64,000 bases of DNA, from the NCBI GenBank assembly GCA_013152435.1, contig JAADGJ010000028.1:22904-86903 (forward strand), in the 5' to 3' direction. A model generated the notes under the pieces. That model made no database searches. It had not been told where the DNA came from and saw only the letters and a list, made by a program, of their open reading frames with translations. Of the stretch, positions 19,918-28,933 are shown in pieces; the stretch's first letter is position 1, and each line of letters opens with the position of its first letter. The translations under genes were made by a program, and so were the position numbers. Source of the DNA: Chloroflexota bacterium (GTDB taxonomy: Bacteria; Chloroflexota; Anaerolineae; DUEN01).

Positions 19918-20751
19918 ATGACAGACCGACGCAAGATACGGCTGGACGTGGAAATGGTCCGGCGTGGGCTGGCGGAGAGCCGCACCCAGGCCCAGGCGCT
20001 GATCATGAGCGGGCATGTGCGTGTGGATGGACAACGGGCGGACAAGCCCGGGCGACACATCACACCCGACGTCCAAATCGAGGTGACGGAGCCGCTGCCC
20101 TACGTCAGCCGGGGTGGGATCAAACTGGCCGCGGCGCTGGACGCGTTCCACATCGTCCCCAAGGGATGGGTATGCGCGGACGTGGGGGCCTCCACAGGCG
20201 GGTTCACCGATTGCCTGCTCCAGCGCGGCGCCGCCCGCGTCTACGCCATCGATGTCGGCTATGGCCAGCTGGCGTGGTCCCTGCGCAACGATCCCAGGGT
20301 GGTCGTCCTGGAGCGCACCAACGCCCGCTATCTGAGCGCCCTCCCCGACGACGCCCAGGTCGACCTGGCGACCATCGACGTTTCCTTCATCTCACTGCGC
20401 CTGATCCTGCCCGTCGTGAAGGGGTGGCTCAAGCCCTCTGGACGGATCATCGCCCTGATCAAACCCCAATTTGAAGCGGGGCGTGATCAGGTCCAGCGCG
20501 GCGGCGTCGTCAAAGACCCCGAGGTGCACCGACAGGTGCTCCTGGGCATTCTGACCTTCGCCGAGGAGCAGGGCCTGAGCCTGCACGGGCTGACCCCATC
20601 CCCCCTCCTTGGGCCCGCCGGGAACATCGAATTCCTGGCCTATCTGCGCAAGGATGCGCCGCCCTCGCAGGAGATCGAGAGCGCTGTCCAGCACTGTCTG
20701 GAGATGGCTCCACACAGTGAAAGCAGCAGGAAAGAGGTAGGTGTCGAATGA
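19918..20751 (+). CDS. tlyA: TlyA-family rRNA 2'-O-methyltransferase
   Basis: The 277-residue protein starts at ATG 19918 behind GAGAGGAG. An N-terminal S4 RNA-binding domain (about 5-65, [19 protein letters not shown]) is followed by an FtsJ-like methyltransferase domain with the SAM motif [15 protein letters not shown] (about 84-98), AIDVGYGQL and [13 protein letters not shown], then [11 protein letters not shown]. TlyA proteins 2'-O-methylate cytidines in 16S and 23S rRNA; old annotations as haemolysin are misleading. The stop overlaps the start of the next gene by 4 bp (ATGA), so they are translationally coupled. Confidence 0.92.
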   Translation: MTDRRKIRLDVEMVRRGLAESRTQAQALIMSGHVRVDGQRADKPGRHITPDVQIEVTEPLPYVSRGGIKLAAALDAFHIVPKGWVCADVGASTGGFTDCLLQRGAARVYAIDVGYGQLAWSLRNDPRVVVLERTNARYLSALPDDAQVDLATIDVSFISLRLILPVVKGWLKPSGRIIALIKPQFEAGRDQVQRGGVVKDPEVHRQVLLGILTFAEEQGLSLHGLTPSPLLGPAGNIEFLAYLRKDAPPSQEIESAVQHCLEMAPHSESSRKEVGVE

Positions 20752-21941
20752 TGCGCTCCCGCCGTAATCGACTCATCCTCGTAACCGCGATTCTGCTCCT
20801 GGTGGCCTGGACCGTTTGGGCAGCACGCGGAGGCCTTTACCCCTATCTCATCGCCCTCCTGATCGGCTATGTCGTGCATCCCGTCGTCAACTTCCTCGAC
20901 GAGCACATGCCCGCGCCTCTGCAACGCGTTCGGGCCTCCAGACCGCTGGCTATCATCATCGTCTACCTGCTCATCATCGGTATCATGGTCACCATCATGG
21001 CCTTCCTCGTCCCGTTGATCCTCCGACAGCTCCAGGATCTGCTCACCGCCCTGCCCGATCGGCTGGAAAGCGCCCGGGCACGCATGAATCTGGGGCTGAC
21101 GGACTGGTATCTGAACGCGTGGGAATACGTCGGCGGGCTGGCGGAGCAATATTTCGGCATTCGGCTGGAGGAGGTGGCCCAGGGCAACCTGCGCCCCCAA
21201 GTAGAGCAATGGATCCTTTCCTGGATCCAACAGATGGCCGCATTGGTGGTCACCGGCGTACAGCAGGGGATCACCCGCTCCCTGTCCGTCATCACGAACA
21301 CGGTCAGCTTCGTGCTGGGCGTCCTGATCCTGCCCTTCTGGCTGTTCTACATCCTCAACGACCAGGCCCGGGTGCTCTCCGGGATCATGCGGCTTATCCC
21401 GGAGCGTTATCGGCTGGACGCTCACTTCCTGGGGAGGGCCGCAGACGGGGTCCTCAGCGCCTACATCCGTGGCCAGCTCCTGCTCTGCCTGTTCATCTTC
21501 GTCATCGACACGATCGGACTGGCCATCGTGGGCGTGAACTACCCGCTGCTCCTGGGGCTGATCGCCGGCGTGCTGGAGATCTTCCCCTTCATCGGCCCCA
21601 TCCTGGGCGCCATCCCGGCACTCCTGGTCGCGCTGCTGCAGTCGCCCAGCAAGATGTTGTGGACCCTGTTGCTCTTCGCGGGGGTGCAACAGATCGAGAA
21701 CATCTTCCTGGTGCCCCGCATCCAGGGACAGAGCGTGCAGCTCCACCCCGCACTGATCATGCTGGTGCTGGTCATGGGAAACGAGCTGGCCGGGATCTGG
21801 GGGATGTTGCTGGCCGTGCCCCTGACGGCCATCGTGCGGGACGTTTTCAAGTATCTCTACCTGCGGATGTCCGAGGAGAACCTGGATCCGCCGGCCGCGT
21901 TCGCCCGTATCCAGCGCAGCGAGATCACCCTGGAGATATAA
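20748..21941 (+). CDS. AI-2E family (PerM/YdiK-type) permease
   Basis: The 397-residue protein has about eight transmembrane helices and the family features: an N-terminal helix pair followed by [16 protein letters not shown], a large extracytoplasmic helical loop (about residues 95-170), and the late block [24 protein letters not shown] then [20 protein letters not shown]. Members export or exchange small solutes (AI-2, Na+/H+) and the substrate here is unknown. It overlaps tlyA by 4 bp. Confidence 0.88.
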   Translation: MMRSRRNRLILVTAILLLVAWTVWAARGGLYPYLIALLIGYVVHPVVNFLDEHMPAPLQRVRASRPLAIIIVYLLIIGIMVTIMAFLVPLILRQLQDLLTALPDRLESARARMNLGLTDWYLNAWEYVGGLAEQYFGIRLEEVAQGNLRPQVEQWILSWIQQMAALVVTGVQQGITRSLSVITNTVSFVLGVLILPFWLFYILNDQARVLSGIMRLIPERYRLDAHFLGRAADGVLSAYIRGQLLLCLFIFVIDTIGLAIVGVNYPLLLGLIAGVLEIFPFIGPILGAIPALLVALLQSPSKMLWTLLLFAGVQQIENIFLVPRIQGQSVQLHPALIMLVLVMGNELAGIWGMLLAVPLTAIVRDVFKYLYLRMSEENLDPPAAFARIQRSEITLEI

Positions 21942-21944
21942 GGC

Positions 21945-21980
21945 AAGAAAAAAGGCGCCGAGGATATATGCCTCGGCGCC
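21945..21980 (-). terminator. Intrinsic terminator of the wHTH-like gene pair
   Basis: A perfect 10-bp stem GGCGCCGAGG (21954-21963) / CCTCGGCGCC (21971-21980) with loop ATATATG. On the minus strand it is followed by TTTTTTCTT (21953-21945). It may also stop transcription of the permease gene from the other side. Confidence 0.85.
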
Positions 21981-22007
21981 AAAACGATCCTATGCTGTGG
22001 CCCTAGA

Positions 22008-22430
22008 TCAGTTCTCGCTTACAGGGCGGATCCCCAGATAGATGTGATCCCCCGTCAACGTCCGCAAGATCATCTCAGGCGTCCGCCACTGGATCACCTC
22101 GTGCATCTCTCGCGGCGACATGGGACGATTCCCGTTGACCAGCAACAGGCGAAAGGCGGCCGCCACCAAAGGGACCTGCGGGGTGATGAACTCCGCATGC
22201 TTGGCACAGCAACTCCGCAGACACTCCAGCAGAGCATCCGTCTGCTTCACCTCCGCCGTGTCTGGGTCCACCCAATCCACCTTCTCCGTCTCCCGATGGG
22301 TGGGAAACCGCTCCTTGCACTCGGGACAAAGTTGATCGCGCAGATACAGGCGGAAGTTCAGGCCGTTTCGCTCCCACCACTCCTGGTCAATGTAAAACTT
22401 CGTATCCACCGTGGGTTTCAACCAAATCAT
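22008..22430 (-). CDS. Unknown protein with Cys motifs and a winged-helix-like C-terminus
   Basis: The 140-residue protein is not of a family I recognise. It has CPEC (about 35-38) and CLRSCC (about 69-74) that could bind metal, and a C-terminal stretch RPMSPREMHEVIQWR followed by a short turn and HIYLGIRP, which has the shape of a winged helix of HARE-HTH type (helix, helix, beta wing). It lies 14 bp after the larger 539-residue gene and shares its terminator, so they form a two-gene unit. Confidence 0.6.
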   Translation of the reverse strand: MIWLKPTVDTKFYIDQEWWERNGLNFRLYLRDQLCPECKERFPTHRETEKVDWVDPDTAEVKQTDALLECLRSCCAKHAEFITPQVPLVAAAFRLLLVNGNRPMSPREMHEVIQWRTPEMILRTLTGDHIYLGIRPVSEN

Positions 22431-22444
22431 CGTCCCTCTCCCGC

Positions 22445-24064
22445 CTATTCCGTATTCAACGCGTAGTAGCCGCCACCCATCTCCCGATACGAACGATCCG
22501 ACATCAGTGCGGCAAAGATCGGCCCGGGGGCGCAGCGACGAACCATGTTGATGGCGGAATACAGCGTCTTGGCGTGCACGGTCCCCTGAGGGCTGAGCTT
22601 GGCCAGCTCTGGGAACACCATCGCCAACAGGTCGGAGACGTCGGCGCCCTGCTCATCCAGCTGCACGCGCAGCGCCTCCAGTGCGTCCGGGTCCTTCTCC
22701 CCGACCAGGACGTGCTCGTCGTACTCACAAGCGATGGGCTGCTTCTCCATCTGGAAGGTCAGCCGACCATCCTCCACACTCGCCATCCGGGTCCACTCCC
22801 GACGCATACGCCGTGGGCGGAAGTCCACCGTGATCTCATTGGGGTCGGCGGTACGCTCCAGGGTGATGTACGCCCCCACCGGCAGCTTGTGCTGCTCGAA
22901 CCAGGGCGCCAGCCCGCACACGTACCGGCCCTCATACACGATCCACCCCTGAAAACGCTGTCCCCAGCGCCCATCGATGAAGGTGATCACCCCCCGGCCG
23001 CGATCTCCCGGAGGGAAGAAGGATCGCGTGCGAGCGCTCAGCGGCAACGTGCCCGCCTTCCAATGCGGATACGTCAACACGACCGTCGTGCTGGGGATCA
23101 TGCCCGCCGAGTCGGTGCTGATCCCACCCTCCGTCCACTCGTCGTCGAGCTCCCATTCGACCTGGAGGAGCTCCACGCTCAGGAAGGCACGGTTGTAACG
23201 GACGGGTGTGTAGACGAGCCACTTCGGCGTGCTCAACGCCTCGGGTGGCTCCAATCGCCGCAGGAACCACAGCTCGCCCTCTCGACCATGTACCAGATCG
23301 AACCGATCGTCCTGCTGCAGCGCCACATTCAGGGAGAACTCCTTGACCGGCTCCGGTATCTCCTCGGGCAAATCCAGCTCGGCCAGGATCTCCTGCACGC
23401 TCAAGGGCTGCCCCTTCACCTCGATCAACGCCTCGGCCAAGTTCAAGTGGCCCACATGGATCTCGGCCAGCAGCCCGTGTAGCATCCACTGATCATCGTA
23501 GCACACGAACTCCGAATCGGGCCGCTGCAACGCCTCTACCAACAGCTCTCGCACCCGATCACCGTAGGCCTGATACAGTTCGTCGGGCGAGATCAGATGG
23601 GCCGCCTCCCACAGATCGGCCCCGTTATCGTCCGCCCGGTTCAATTTGTGGGGCGTCTTCAGATTGGCCGCAAATTCCCGAGGCTCTTCCTCGTTCTCAA
23701 ATTGCACGGCGATGACATCGAATTCGCCATGCTCCGGGTTCCGCCCCGGCCGCACCGAGACGACCGTGCCCAGGCGATAGTCGAACACGGGGAAGACCAA
23801 CTGCTGGCCGACCTCATAGCGTTCGCGTGGCTGATAGACCACGCCACGCGACAACTCCGCCCGCATCCGCTCTTCCTCGAGCTGGCAACGACGGCGGATC
23901 ACCTCCAGCACCATCTCTTCGGTAGAGATCGGGCTGTTGCGCTCCAGAATCAGATTGTACAGGTGCTCGAGGTCTTCCTCCGTCACCTCGAATTCCTGCT
24001 CCCAATACTCCGGCGTCTGCGTCTTCCGCTGTAACACGCTCTTGACCCTCCACGGCAAAGCCAC
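22445..24064 (-). CDS. Unknown 539-residue protein with repeated winged-helix-like modules
   Basis: No named family recognised. Three segments look like wHTH modules: PISTEEMVLEVIRRR at about 45-59; GQPLSVQEILAELDLP at about 218-233 with the wing-like RFDLVHGREGELWFLRRL following; and a C-terminal VHAKTLYSAINMVRR with GGGYYALN at the end. Residues about 75-140 contain a beta-rich stretch (GQQLVFPVFDYRLGTVVSV) that looks like a small SH3-like domain. It has its own strong promoter upstream and a terminator after the next gene. A DNA-associated role is plausible but inferred from these modules only. Confidence 0.6.
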   Translation of the reverse strand: MALPWRVKSVLQRKTQTPEYWEQEFEVTEEDLEHLYNLILERNSPISTEEMVLEVIRRRCQLEEERMRAELSRGVVYQPRERYEVGQQLVFPVFDYRLGTVVSVRPGRNPEHGEFDVIAVQFENEEEPREFAANLKTPHKLNRADDNGADLWEAAHLISPDELYQAYGDRVRELLVEALQRPDSEFVCYDDQWMLHGLLAEIHVGHLNLAEALIEVKGQPLSVQEILAELDLPEEIPEPVKEFSLNVALQQDDRFDLVHGREGELWFLRRLEPPEALSTPKWLVYTPVRYNRAFLSVELLQVEWELDDEWTEGGISTDSAGMIPSTTVVLTYPHWKAGTLPLSARTRSFFPPGDRGRGVITFIDGRWGQRFQGWIVYEGRYVCGLAPWFEQHKLPVGAYITLERTADPNEITVDFRPRRMRREWTRMASVEDGRLTFQMEKQPIACEYDEHVLVGEKDPDALEALRVQLDEQGADVSDLLAMVFPELAKLSPQGTVHAKTLYSAINMVRRCAPGPIFAALMSDRSYREMGGGYYALNTE

Positions 24065-24131
24065 ACAAGCTATGGTCGCCCCCCTCGAGGACGACCGGAC
24101 ACGCGCAAAGTCATTTTATTCCCAAAAAGCA

Positions 24132-24160
24132 ATTATACCAGTAGGCATAAGGAACGCCAA
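24132..24160 (-). promoter_or_regulatory. Promoter of the wHTH-like gene pair
   Basis: On the minus strand, TTGGCG (24160-24155), a 17-bp spacer and a perfect TATAAT (24137-24132), 68 bp before the ATG at 24064. Confidence 0.7.
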
Positions 24161-24201
24161 ATTGCATGAGCGATCAGGGGGATCTCCCCGTCCCAACGGC
24201 C

Positions 24202-25119
24202 TCACACCGTCTGGTGCTGGGTCAGCATGACCCCGCCAAGGACGAGGGCAGCCCCCAACGCCGTCATCCAGGTGAATGGCTCGCCGAGGAACACCACGGC
24301 CAGGAAGGTGGAGATAATGGGGATCAGGAAGAGGTAAGTGCCCGCCCGGGACGCGTCGCTCTGCTCCAACACCTTCCACCACCATAAATTCGCCAGGGCG
24401 CTACTGCCGAATCCCAGGACCCAGAGGGCTCCCTGCGCTCGCACGGAGATGGGCCATGTCCACCCCTCCCACATCGCCAATGGGAGCAGGAACACAGCCC
24501 CGAACAGGGCGGCCAACCCCGTCACGACGGCGGGTGAGTACTGGGCCACCACCCGCTTTCCGTAGACGGAGTACACCGCGGCACATAACGCCGCCAGCAC
24601 CGTCAGGCCATCGCCCAGCCAGGATCGTCCCCCAAGGGCCAAACGCCCTCCCTGAAGGCTGACCAGGGACACGCCAACGAAGGAGACGACGATGCCGAGG
24701 ACGGCATGTCGCTCCAGGCGCTCTCCCAGCCACCACACCCCCAGGATCGCGATGAAGATGGAGGTCACGTTGATGACCAATCCCACATTCACCGCCGTGG
24801 AGAACCGGAGGCCGAAATTCTGCAACACGTAAAACAGACAGATGCCGACCAGCCCCAGCCAGGCGAACGCCCGCCAGCGTTCGTGCAACGCCCTCCGCAC
24901 CTCGGAGGTATATCCCATCAGGGGCAGATAGAGGGCGAAGACGAGGACGGCCAGAGACCATCGGCCGAAGGCGACGGCGAAGGGGCCCAACTCCTCCAAC
25001 GCCACCTTGGTCAGCACGAAGCTCGCCCCCCACAAGGTGCACACCAGCAGGGCCAGCGCGTACACACGGAACCGAGGCCAGGACATCACGCGGGCGATCA
25101 TGGGCCTGCCTGCCATCAC
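24202..25119 (-). CDS. EamA/DMT superfamily transporter
   Basis: The 305-residue protein has ten hydrophobic segments in two EamA repeats: the first begins with ALLVCTLWGASFVLTKVAL (about 16-34) and the second around residues 160-300, ending GAALVLGGVMLTQHQ. DMT transporters export or import metabolites such as amino acids; the substrate is unknown. The ATG overlaps the smc stop by 4 bp, so it is translated from the smc transcript, an arrangement that may be only chance operon structure. Confidence 0.88.
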   Translation of the reverse strand: MMAGRPMIARVMSWPRFRVYALALLVCTLWGASFVLTKVALEELGPFAVAFGRWSLAVLVFALYLPLMGYTSEVRRALHERWRAFAWLGLVGICLFYVLQNFGLRFSTAVNVGLVINVTSIFIAILGVWWLGERLERHAVLGIVVSFVGVSLVSLQGGRLALGGRSWLGDGLTVLAALCAAVYSVYGKRVVAQYSPAVVTGLAALFGAVFLLPLAMWEGWTWPISVRAQGALWVLGFGSSALANLWWWKVLEQSDASRAGTYLFLIPIISTFLAVVFLGEPFTWMTALGAALVLGGVMLTQHQTV

Positions 25120-28100
25120 GCGACCTCGGGGATGTCCTTCATGCTCAACGACAGGACCTGCGAGACCCCATCGGCCCCCATGGAGATCCCGTAGATCGTG
25201 TCCGCCACCTCGACCGTCCCCCGATTGTGCGTGATGACGATGAACTGCGTGCGATCGGACAGCGCCTTGAGCGTCTCCCGGAAGCGATGAATGTTGGCCT
25301 CGTCCAGGGCCGCATCCACCTCATCCAGGATACAGAAGGGAGGCGGGTTCACCTCCAGCAGCGCGAAGATCAATGCCGCAGCGGTCAGCGCACGCTCGCC
25401 ACCGGACAGGAGCGCCAGGGACTGTGCCCGCTTCCCCGGAAGCCGGGCGATGATCTCAACCCCCGTCTCGTTGACGTTGTCCGGATCGGTAAGCTCCAGC
25501 CGGGCCGTGCCTCCGCCGAACAGCCGGGTGAAATGCTCGCGGAACCGCTTCGCCACCTGCTCAAAAGTCTGCCGGAAGTCGCGTTCCATGAGCTCATCCA
25601 GCTCGGCGATCGCCTGCTCCAGCGTCGCCACCGCCTCCTTGAGGTCGGCCAACTGCGTCGAGAGGAACGCATGGCGTTCCAACATCTCCTCGTACTCCGC
25701 CGGGGCGTTGGGGTTCACGTTCCCCAACCGGCTGAGCTGCGTGCGCAACCGCCGGATATCCCGCTCCAACCCCTCCGGCAGCGCGGAGACCGCCGGCAGG
25801 GATTCCACCAGCGGATGTAGCGGCAGGGGCGGCTGATCCACAGCGCCCGCGCCGGGCTCCAACTCCACAAGCTCGATCTCCCGCCGCAACCGCTCCACCT
25901 CATCCCGGGCCCTCTCCAGGGCCAGTTGCACTCGGTGGTGGTGATCCTCATCCTGACGCACCAGCCGGCGAAGGAGCGCCTCACGCTCCTCCTCGCTCGC
26001 CTGTTCGGCCGCCAGCCGATCCGCCTCCGCCTGAGCGGGCTCGATCTGCCCCGCCAGCCGATCGATCTCGGCCTGCAACGCCGCCACCGAGCGCTCCAGA
26101 CCCTCCACCTCGGCGGCGAGCTGCTGACGTTCGGCCATCAGGTCGGCCAGGCGCTGCTCCCGTGCACGCCATTCGGCCTCGACCTGCGCCAACGCCTCAC
26201 GGGCGCTCCGCAACAGCGCCTCCTGGGAGCGCAATTCGGCCTCCGCCGTCGCAGCCGCCGCCTGGGCCGCCGCCGCCCGAGCGGCCACCTCGCTATCCGC
26301 CAACGCCTGCAGGGATGCCTCCGCCTCCGCCAGCGCCTGCGCCCGAACGGCCCGATCCGCCTCCAGGTCGGTCAGGGCTTTGCGGAGCTGCGCCATCCGC
26401 TGCCCAGACCGATCGATCTCCTGCTCCGCCTGGGCGGACAATGACCGATACCACTCTAACGACTGACGCGCCCGATCCAGCGCGCGCTGTTGCTCCTGCA
26501 ACTGGCGCTGCAGCGCCGCCCGTTCATCCGAGATCGCCCCGATGGCCCGCTCGAGGGAACGGACGTCGGCCTCCGCCTGCTGATACGCCTCCTGCCAGCG
26601 CTCGACGCGCCGCTGAGCCTCCGCAACCGCCTGCTCCGCCTTCTTAATCTGCTGGGGCAGCGTCTGACGTTCGCGCTCTCGGGCCAGCATCCCGCCGTCG
26701 CGTCGCTCCGTCCGACTCCCGCCGGTCACGCTGCCACCCGGCCGGACGAGATCCCCCTCCAGGGTGACCACCTGCGCTCCCGTTTCCAGGCGGGCGAACA
26801 CCCGCCTGGCGGCCGGGAGATCCTCCACGACGATGATGCGGCCCAACAACAGCCGTACCACGGCATCCAGGCGGGGATCGGCCGACACCAGCTCCGCTGC
26901 CACGCCCAGCACACCCGGCATGCGCGGCGCCCGAACCGGACGCGACGGCCGCAAGTTGTCCAGCGGCAGAAATGTCGCGCGCCCTCCCCGCACCCGCTTC
27001 AGATAAGCGATCGCCGCCTCGGCGTCATCCCAGCGCTCGACCACCACATCCTGAAGACGCCCTCCCAGGGCCGTCTCGATCGCCACCTCCAGCTCGGAGG
27101 GCACGTGCAGCAGTTCGGCCACCGTGCCTACGACGCCGGACAGCTCCCGACGGGAGCCTCGTGCGGCCTGAAGCACGCGACGCACGCCGGCGTACAGCCC
27201 GGCCCCCTCCTCATGCAGCCGGTCCAACAGGTCCAAACGCGTCCGAAGCTGATCCAGACGGCGCCGGGCGTCCGCCAGGGCAACGGAGGCCTGCTGCTCC
27301 TCACGTCTCGCCCGGTCTGCCGCGTCCCGGGCGGCCTCCAGCGCCTCACGCCGCTCCGACAGCCGCCGGGCACACTCCGCCAACGCAGCCTCGGAGGCCT
27401 TCACGTCCTCTTCCAGGCGAGCAGCCTCCTCCTCGGCCCGGGCCAGCTTCCCGGCCAGCTCCGCACGCTCCTGAGCAGCGCTCCGGTCCCGTTCCTCTAA
27501 CTCGGCGATGCGGCGACGCGTCTCCTCAATGGCGGCATCCACCCGCACCAGGGCGGCCTGGGCCCGCTCTAGCTCCTGACGTCGGAGGCGACGTTCCTGC
27601 TCCTCGGCCTCCGCCATCCGCCGGGCCTCCTCGGCTGCCCGTGCCGCCTCCTCCGCCTTCGCCCGCGCTTGCAGCACGGCCTCCTGCGCCGCCTGAACCT
27701 GCTGGGATCGCGCCTCCATGCGCTGACGCAGCCCCTCCACTTCCCGCGTCAGCTCCTCCGCCCGCAACCCCAGCAGACGGTACCGCTCGCCGCTCACGGC
27801 CAGTCGACGCTGCACTTGCTCGGCCTGGCGATGCAGTGCGCTGCTCTCCTGATGCCAATTCCCCAATCGGTCACGCAGCTCCGTCTGCCGCCGACGCAGC
27901 TCCACGATGTGCGCCTCGACCGCCGAGAGGGCCTTCTGGCGTTCGGCTAGGGACGCAGCGGCCCGCTCCGCCTCCTCCTGGGCCTCCTCAAGCCGCCGCA
28001 CCGCCCGGTGCCACTGATAGCCGTACCAAACCCGCAGCGCCGCCTCCAGGTCGGCGGACACCTGGCGCCACTCCGCGGCGCGCTGCGCCTGCCGCTCTAG

Positions 28101-28712
28101 CGATCGCAGCCGTGGCGCCATCTCGTTCAGGATGTCCTGCACCCGGACGAGGTTCGCCTGCGTCTCCTCCAGGCGACGCAACGCCTCATCCCGCTTGGCC
28201 TGATGCACCGCGATGCCGGCCGCCTCCTCGAACAGCGAACGGCGCTCCTCCGGCCGCAACGCCAGCGCCTGATCGACCAACCCCTGGCCGACCACGGTGT
28301 ACGTGCGCCGGGCCAGCCCGGAGTCGCCCAGCAGGTCCTGGATGTCCCGAAGGCGGACCCGGCTATCGTTCAGCCGATACTCGTTCTCCCCCGACCGATA
28401 GGCGCGCCGGGTGATAGAGACCTCGGAGAAGTCCACCGGCAGCCAGCCATCGGCGTTGTCCAAAACCAGCGTGACCTGGGCCATCCCCAGACGCGCCCTC
28501 TGCCGGGTCCCGGCGAAGATCATGTCCTCCGTCCGGCGAGCGCGCAGCAGCCGATACGACTGCTCGCCCAGCACCCAGCGCACCGCGTCGGCCAGATTGG
28601 ATTTCCCGCTCCCATTCGGCCCCACGATCGCCGTGATGCCGGAATCGAAGACGAACTCCGTGCGCGAGGCGAAGGTTTTGAAGCCCTGCAGCGTCAGTCG
28701 TTTAAGCCGCAT
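25116..28712 (-). CDS. smc: Chromosome segregation protein SMC
   Basis: The 1198-residue protein is full length. The start chosen is ATG 28712 (RLKRLTLQGFKTFASRTEFVF); 16 further upstream residues are not family-like. Walker A GPNGSGKS is at 31-38; long Ala/Glu/Arg-rich coiled coils flank a hinge at about 510-670 (LSGVVGTVAELL, AIETALGGRLQDVVVE); the C-terminal head has LSGGERALTAAAL and the Walker B ILDEVDAALDEAN. SMC dimers with ScpAB compact and organise the chromosome. No scpA/scpB genes are adjacent. It is transcribed with the EamA gene from a near-consensus promoter. Confidence 0.97.
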   Translation of the reverse strand: MRLKRLTLQGFKTFASRTEFVFDSGITAIVGPNGSGKSNLADAVRWVLGEQSYRLLRARRTEDMIFAGTRQRARLGMAQVTLVLDNADGWLPVDFSEVSITRRAYRSGENEYRLNDSRVRLRDIQDLLGDSGLARRTYTVVGQGLVDQALALRPEERRSLFEEAAGIAVHQAKRDEALRRLEETQANLVRVQDILNEMAPRLRSLERQAQRAAEWRQVSADLEAALRVWYGYQWHRAVRRLEEAQEEAERAAASLAERQKALSAVEAHIVELRRRQTELRDRLGNWHQESSALHRQAEQVQRRLAVSGERYRLLGLRAEELTREVEGLRQRMEARSQQVQAAQEAVLQARAKAEEAARAAEEARRMAEAEEQERRLRRQELERAQAALVRVDAAIEETRRRIAELEERDRSAAQERAELAGKLARAEEEAARLEEDVKASEAALAECARRLSERREALEAARDAADRARREEQQASVALADARRRLDQLRTRLDLLDRLHEEGAGLYAGVRRVLQAARGSRRELSGVVGTVAELLHVPSELEVAIETALGGRLQDVVVERWDDAEAAIAYLKRVRGGRATFLPLDNLRPSRPVRAPRMPGVLGVAAELVSADPRLDAVVRLLLGRIIVVEDLPAARRVFARLETGAQVVTLEGDLVRPGGSVTGGSRTERRDGGMLARERERQTLPQQIKKAEQAVAEAQRRVERWQEAYQQAEADVRSLERAIGAISDERAALQRQLQEQQRALDRARQSLEWYRSLSAQAEQEIDRSGQRMAQLRKALTDLEADRAVRAQALAEAEASLQALADSEVAARAAAAQAAAATAEAELRSQEALLRSAREALAQVEAEWRAREQRLADLMAERQQLAAEVEGLERSVAALQAEIDRLAGQIEPAQAEADRLAAEQASEEEREALLRRLVRQDEDHHHRVQLALERARDEVERLRREIELVELEPGAGAVDQPPLPLHPLVESLPAVSALPEGLERDIRRLRTQLSRLGNVNPNAPAEYEEMLERHAFLSTQLADLKEAVATLEQAIAELDELMERDFRQTFEQVAKRFREHFTRLFGGGTARLELTDPDNVNETGVEIIARLPGKRAQSLALLSGGERALTAAALIFALLEVNPPPFCILDEVDAALDEANIHRFRETLKALSDRTQFIVITHNRGTVEVADTIYGISMGADGVSQVLSLSMKDIPEVA

Positions 28713-28783
28713 ATGCGCCCACACATCGACCCGGAATACCCACCTGATCTCTCCACGCAAAGCGCATTTTCAAACCAGCGAAG

Positions 28784-28813
28784 AGTATACACCGGCTAGA
28801 TTGCGCCTGTCAA
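28784..28813 (-). promoter_or_regulatory. Promoter of smc
   Basis: On the minus strand, perfect TTGACA (28813-28808), an 18-bp spacer and TATACT (28789-28784), 71 bp before the smc ATG. Confidence 0.7.
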
Positions 28814-28858
28814 CATGAAAATCCTATAATGTTAGTACAGCGATACCTCACACGGAAA

Positions 28859-28893
28859 CGGCTCCCAGCCCGGGGAACCAGGCTTGGGAGCCG
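28859..28893 (-). terminator. Intrinsic terminator after the ROK-PPX gene
   Basis: CGGCTCCCAGCC (28859-28870) pairs with GGCTTGGGAGCCG (28881-28893) with one mismatch or bulge; on the minus strand the stem is followed by TTTCCG. It closes the minus-strand operon that ends at 28934. Confidence 0.65.
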
Positions 28894-28933
28894 AACGGAA
28901 GCACGCCGCAAGGGACGGCGATCCCGTCCCCGC

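Noticed and set aside
26972..28414. 480-residue plus-strand frame inside smc
   Set aside because: Pro/Arg/Ala-rich translation antisense to the SMC coiled coil; shadow ORF.
28825..28830. TATAAT on the plus strand
   Set aside because: No plus-strand gene follows; the region belongs to the smc promoter and a minus-strand terminator.
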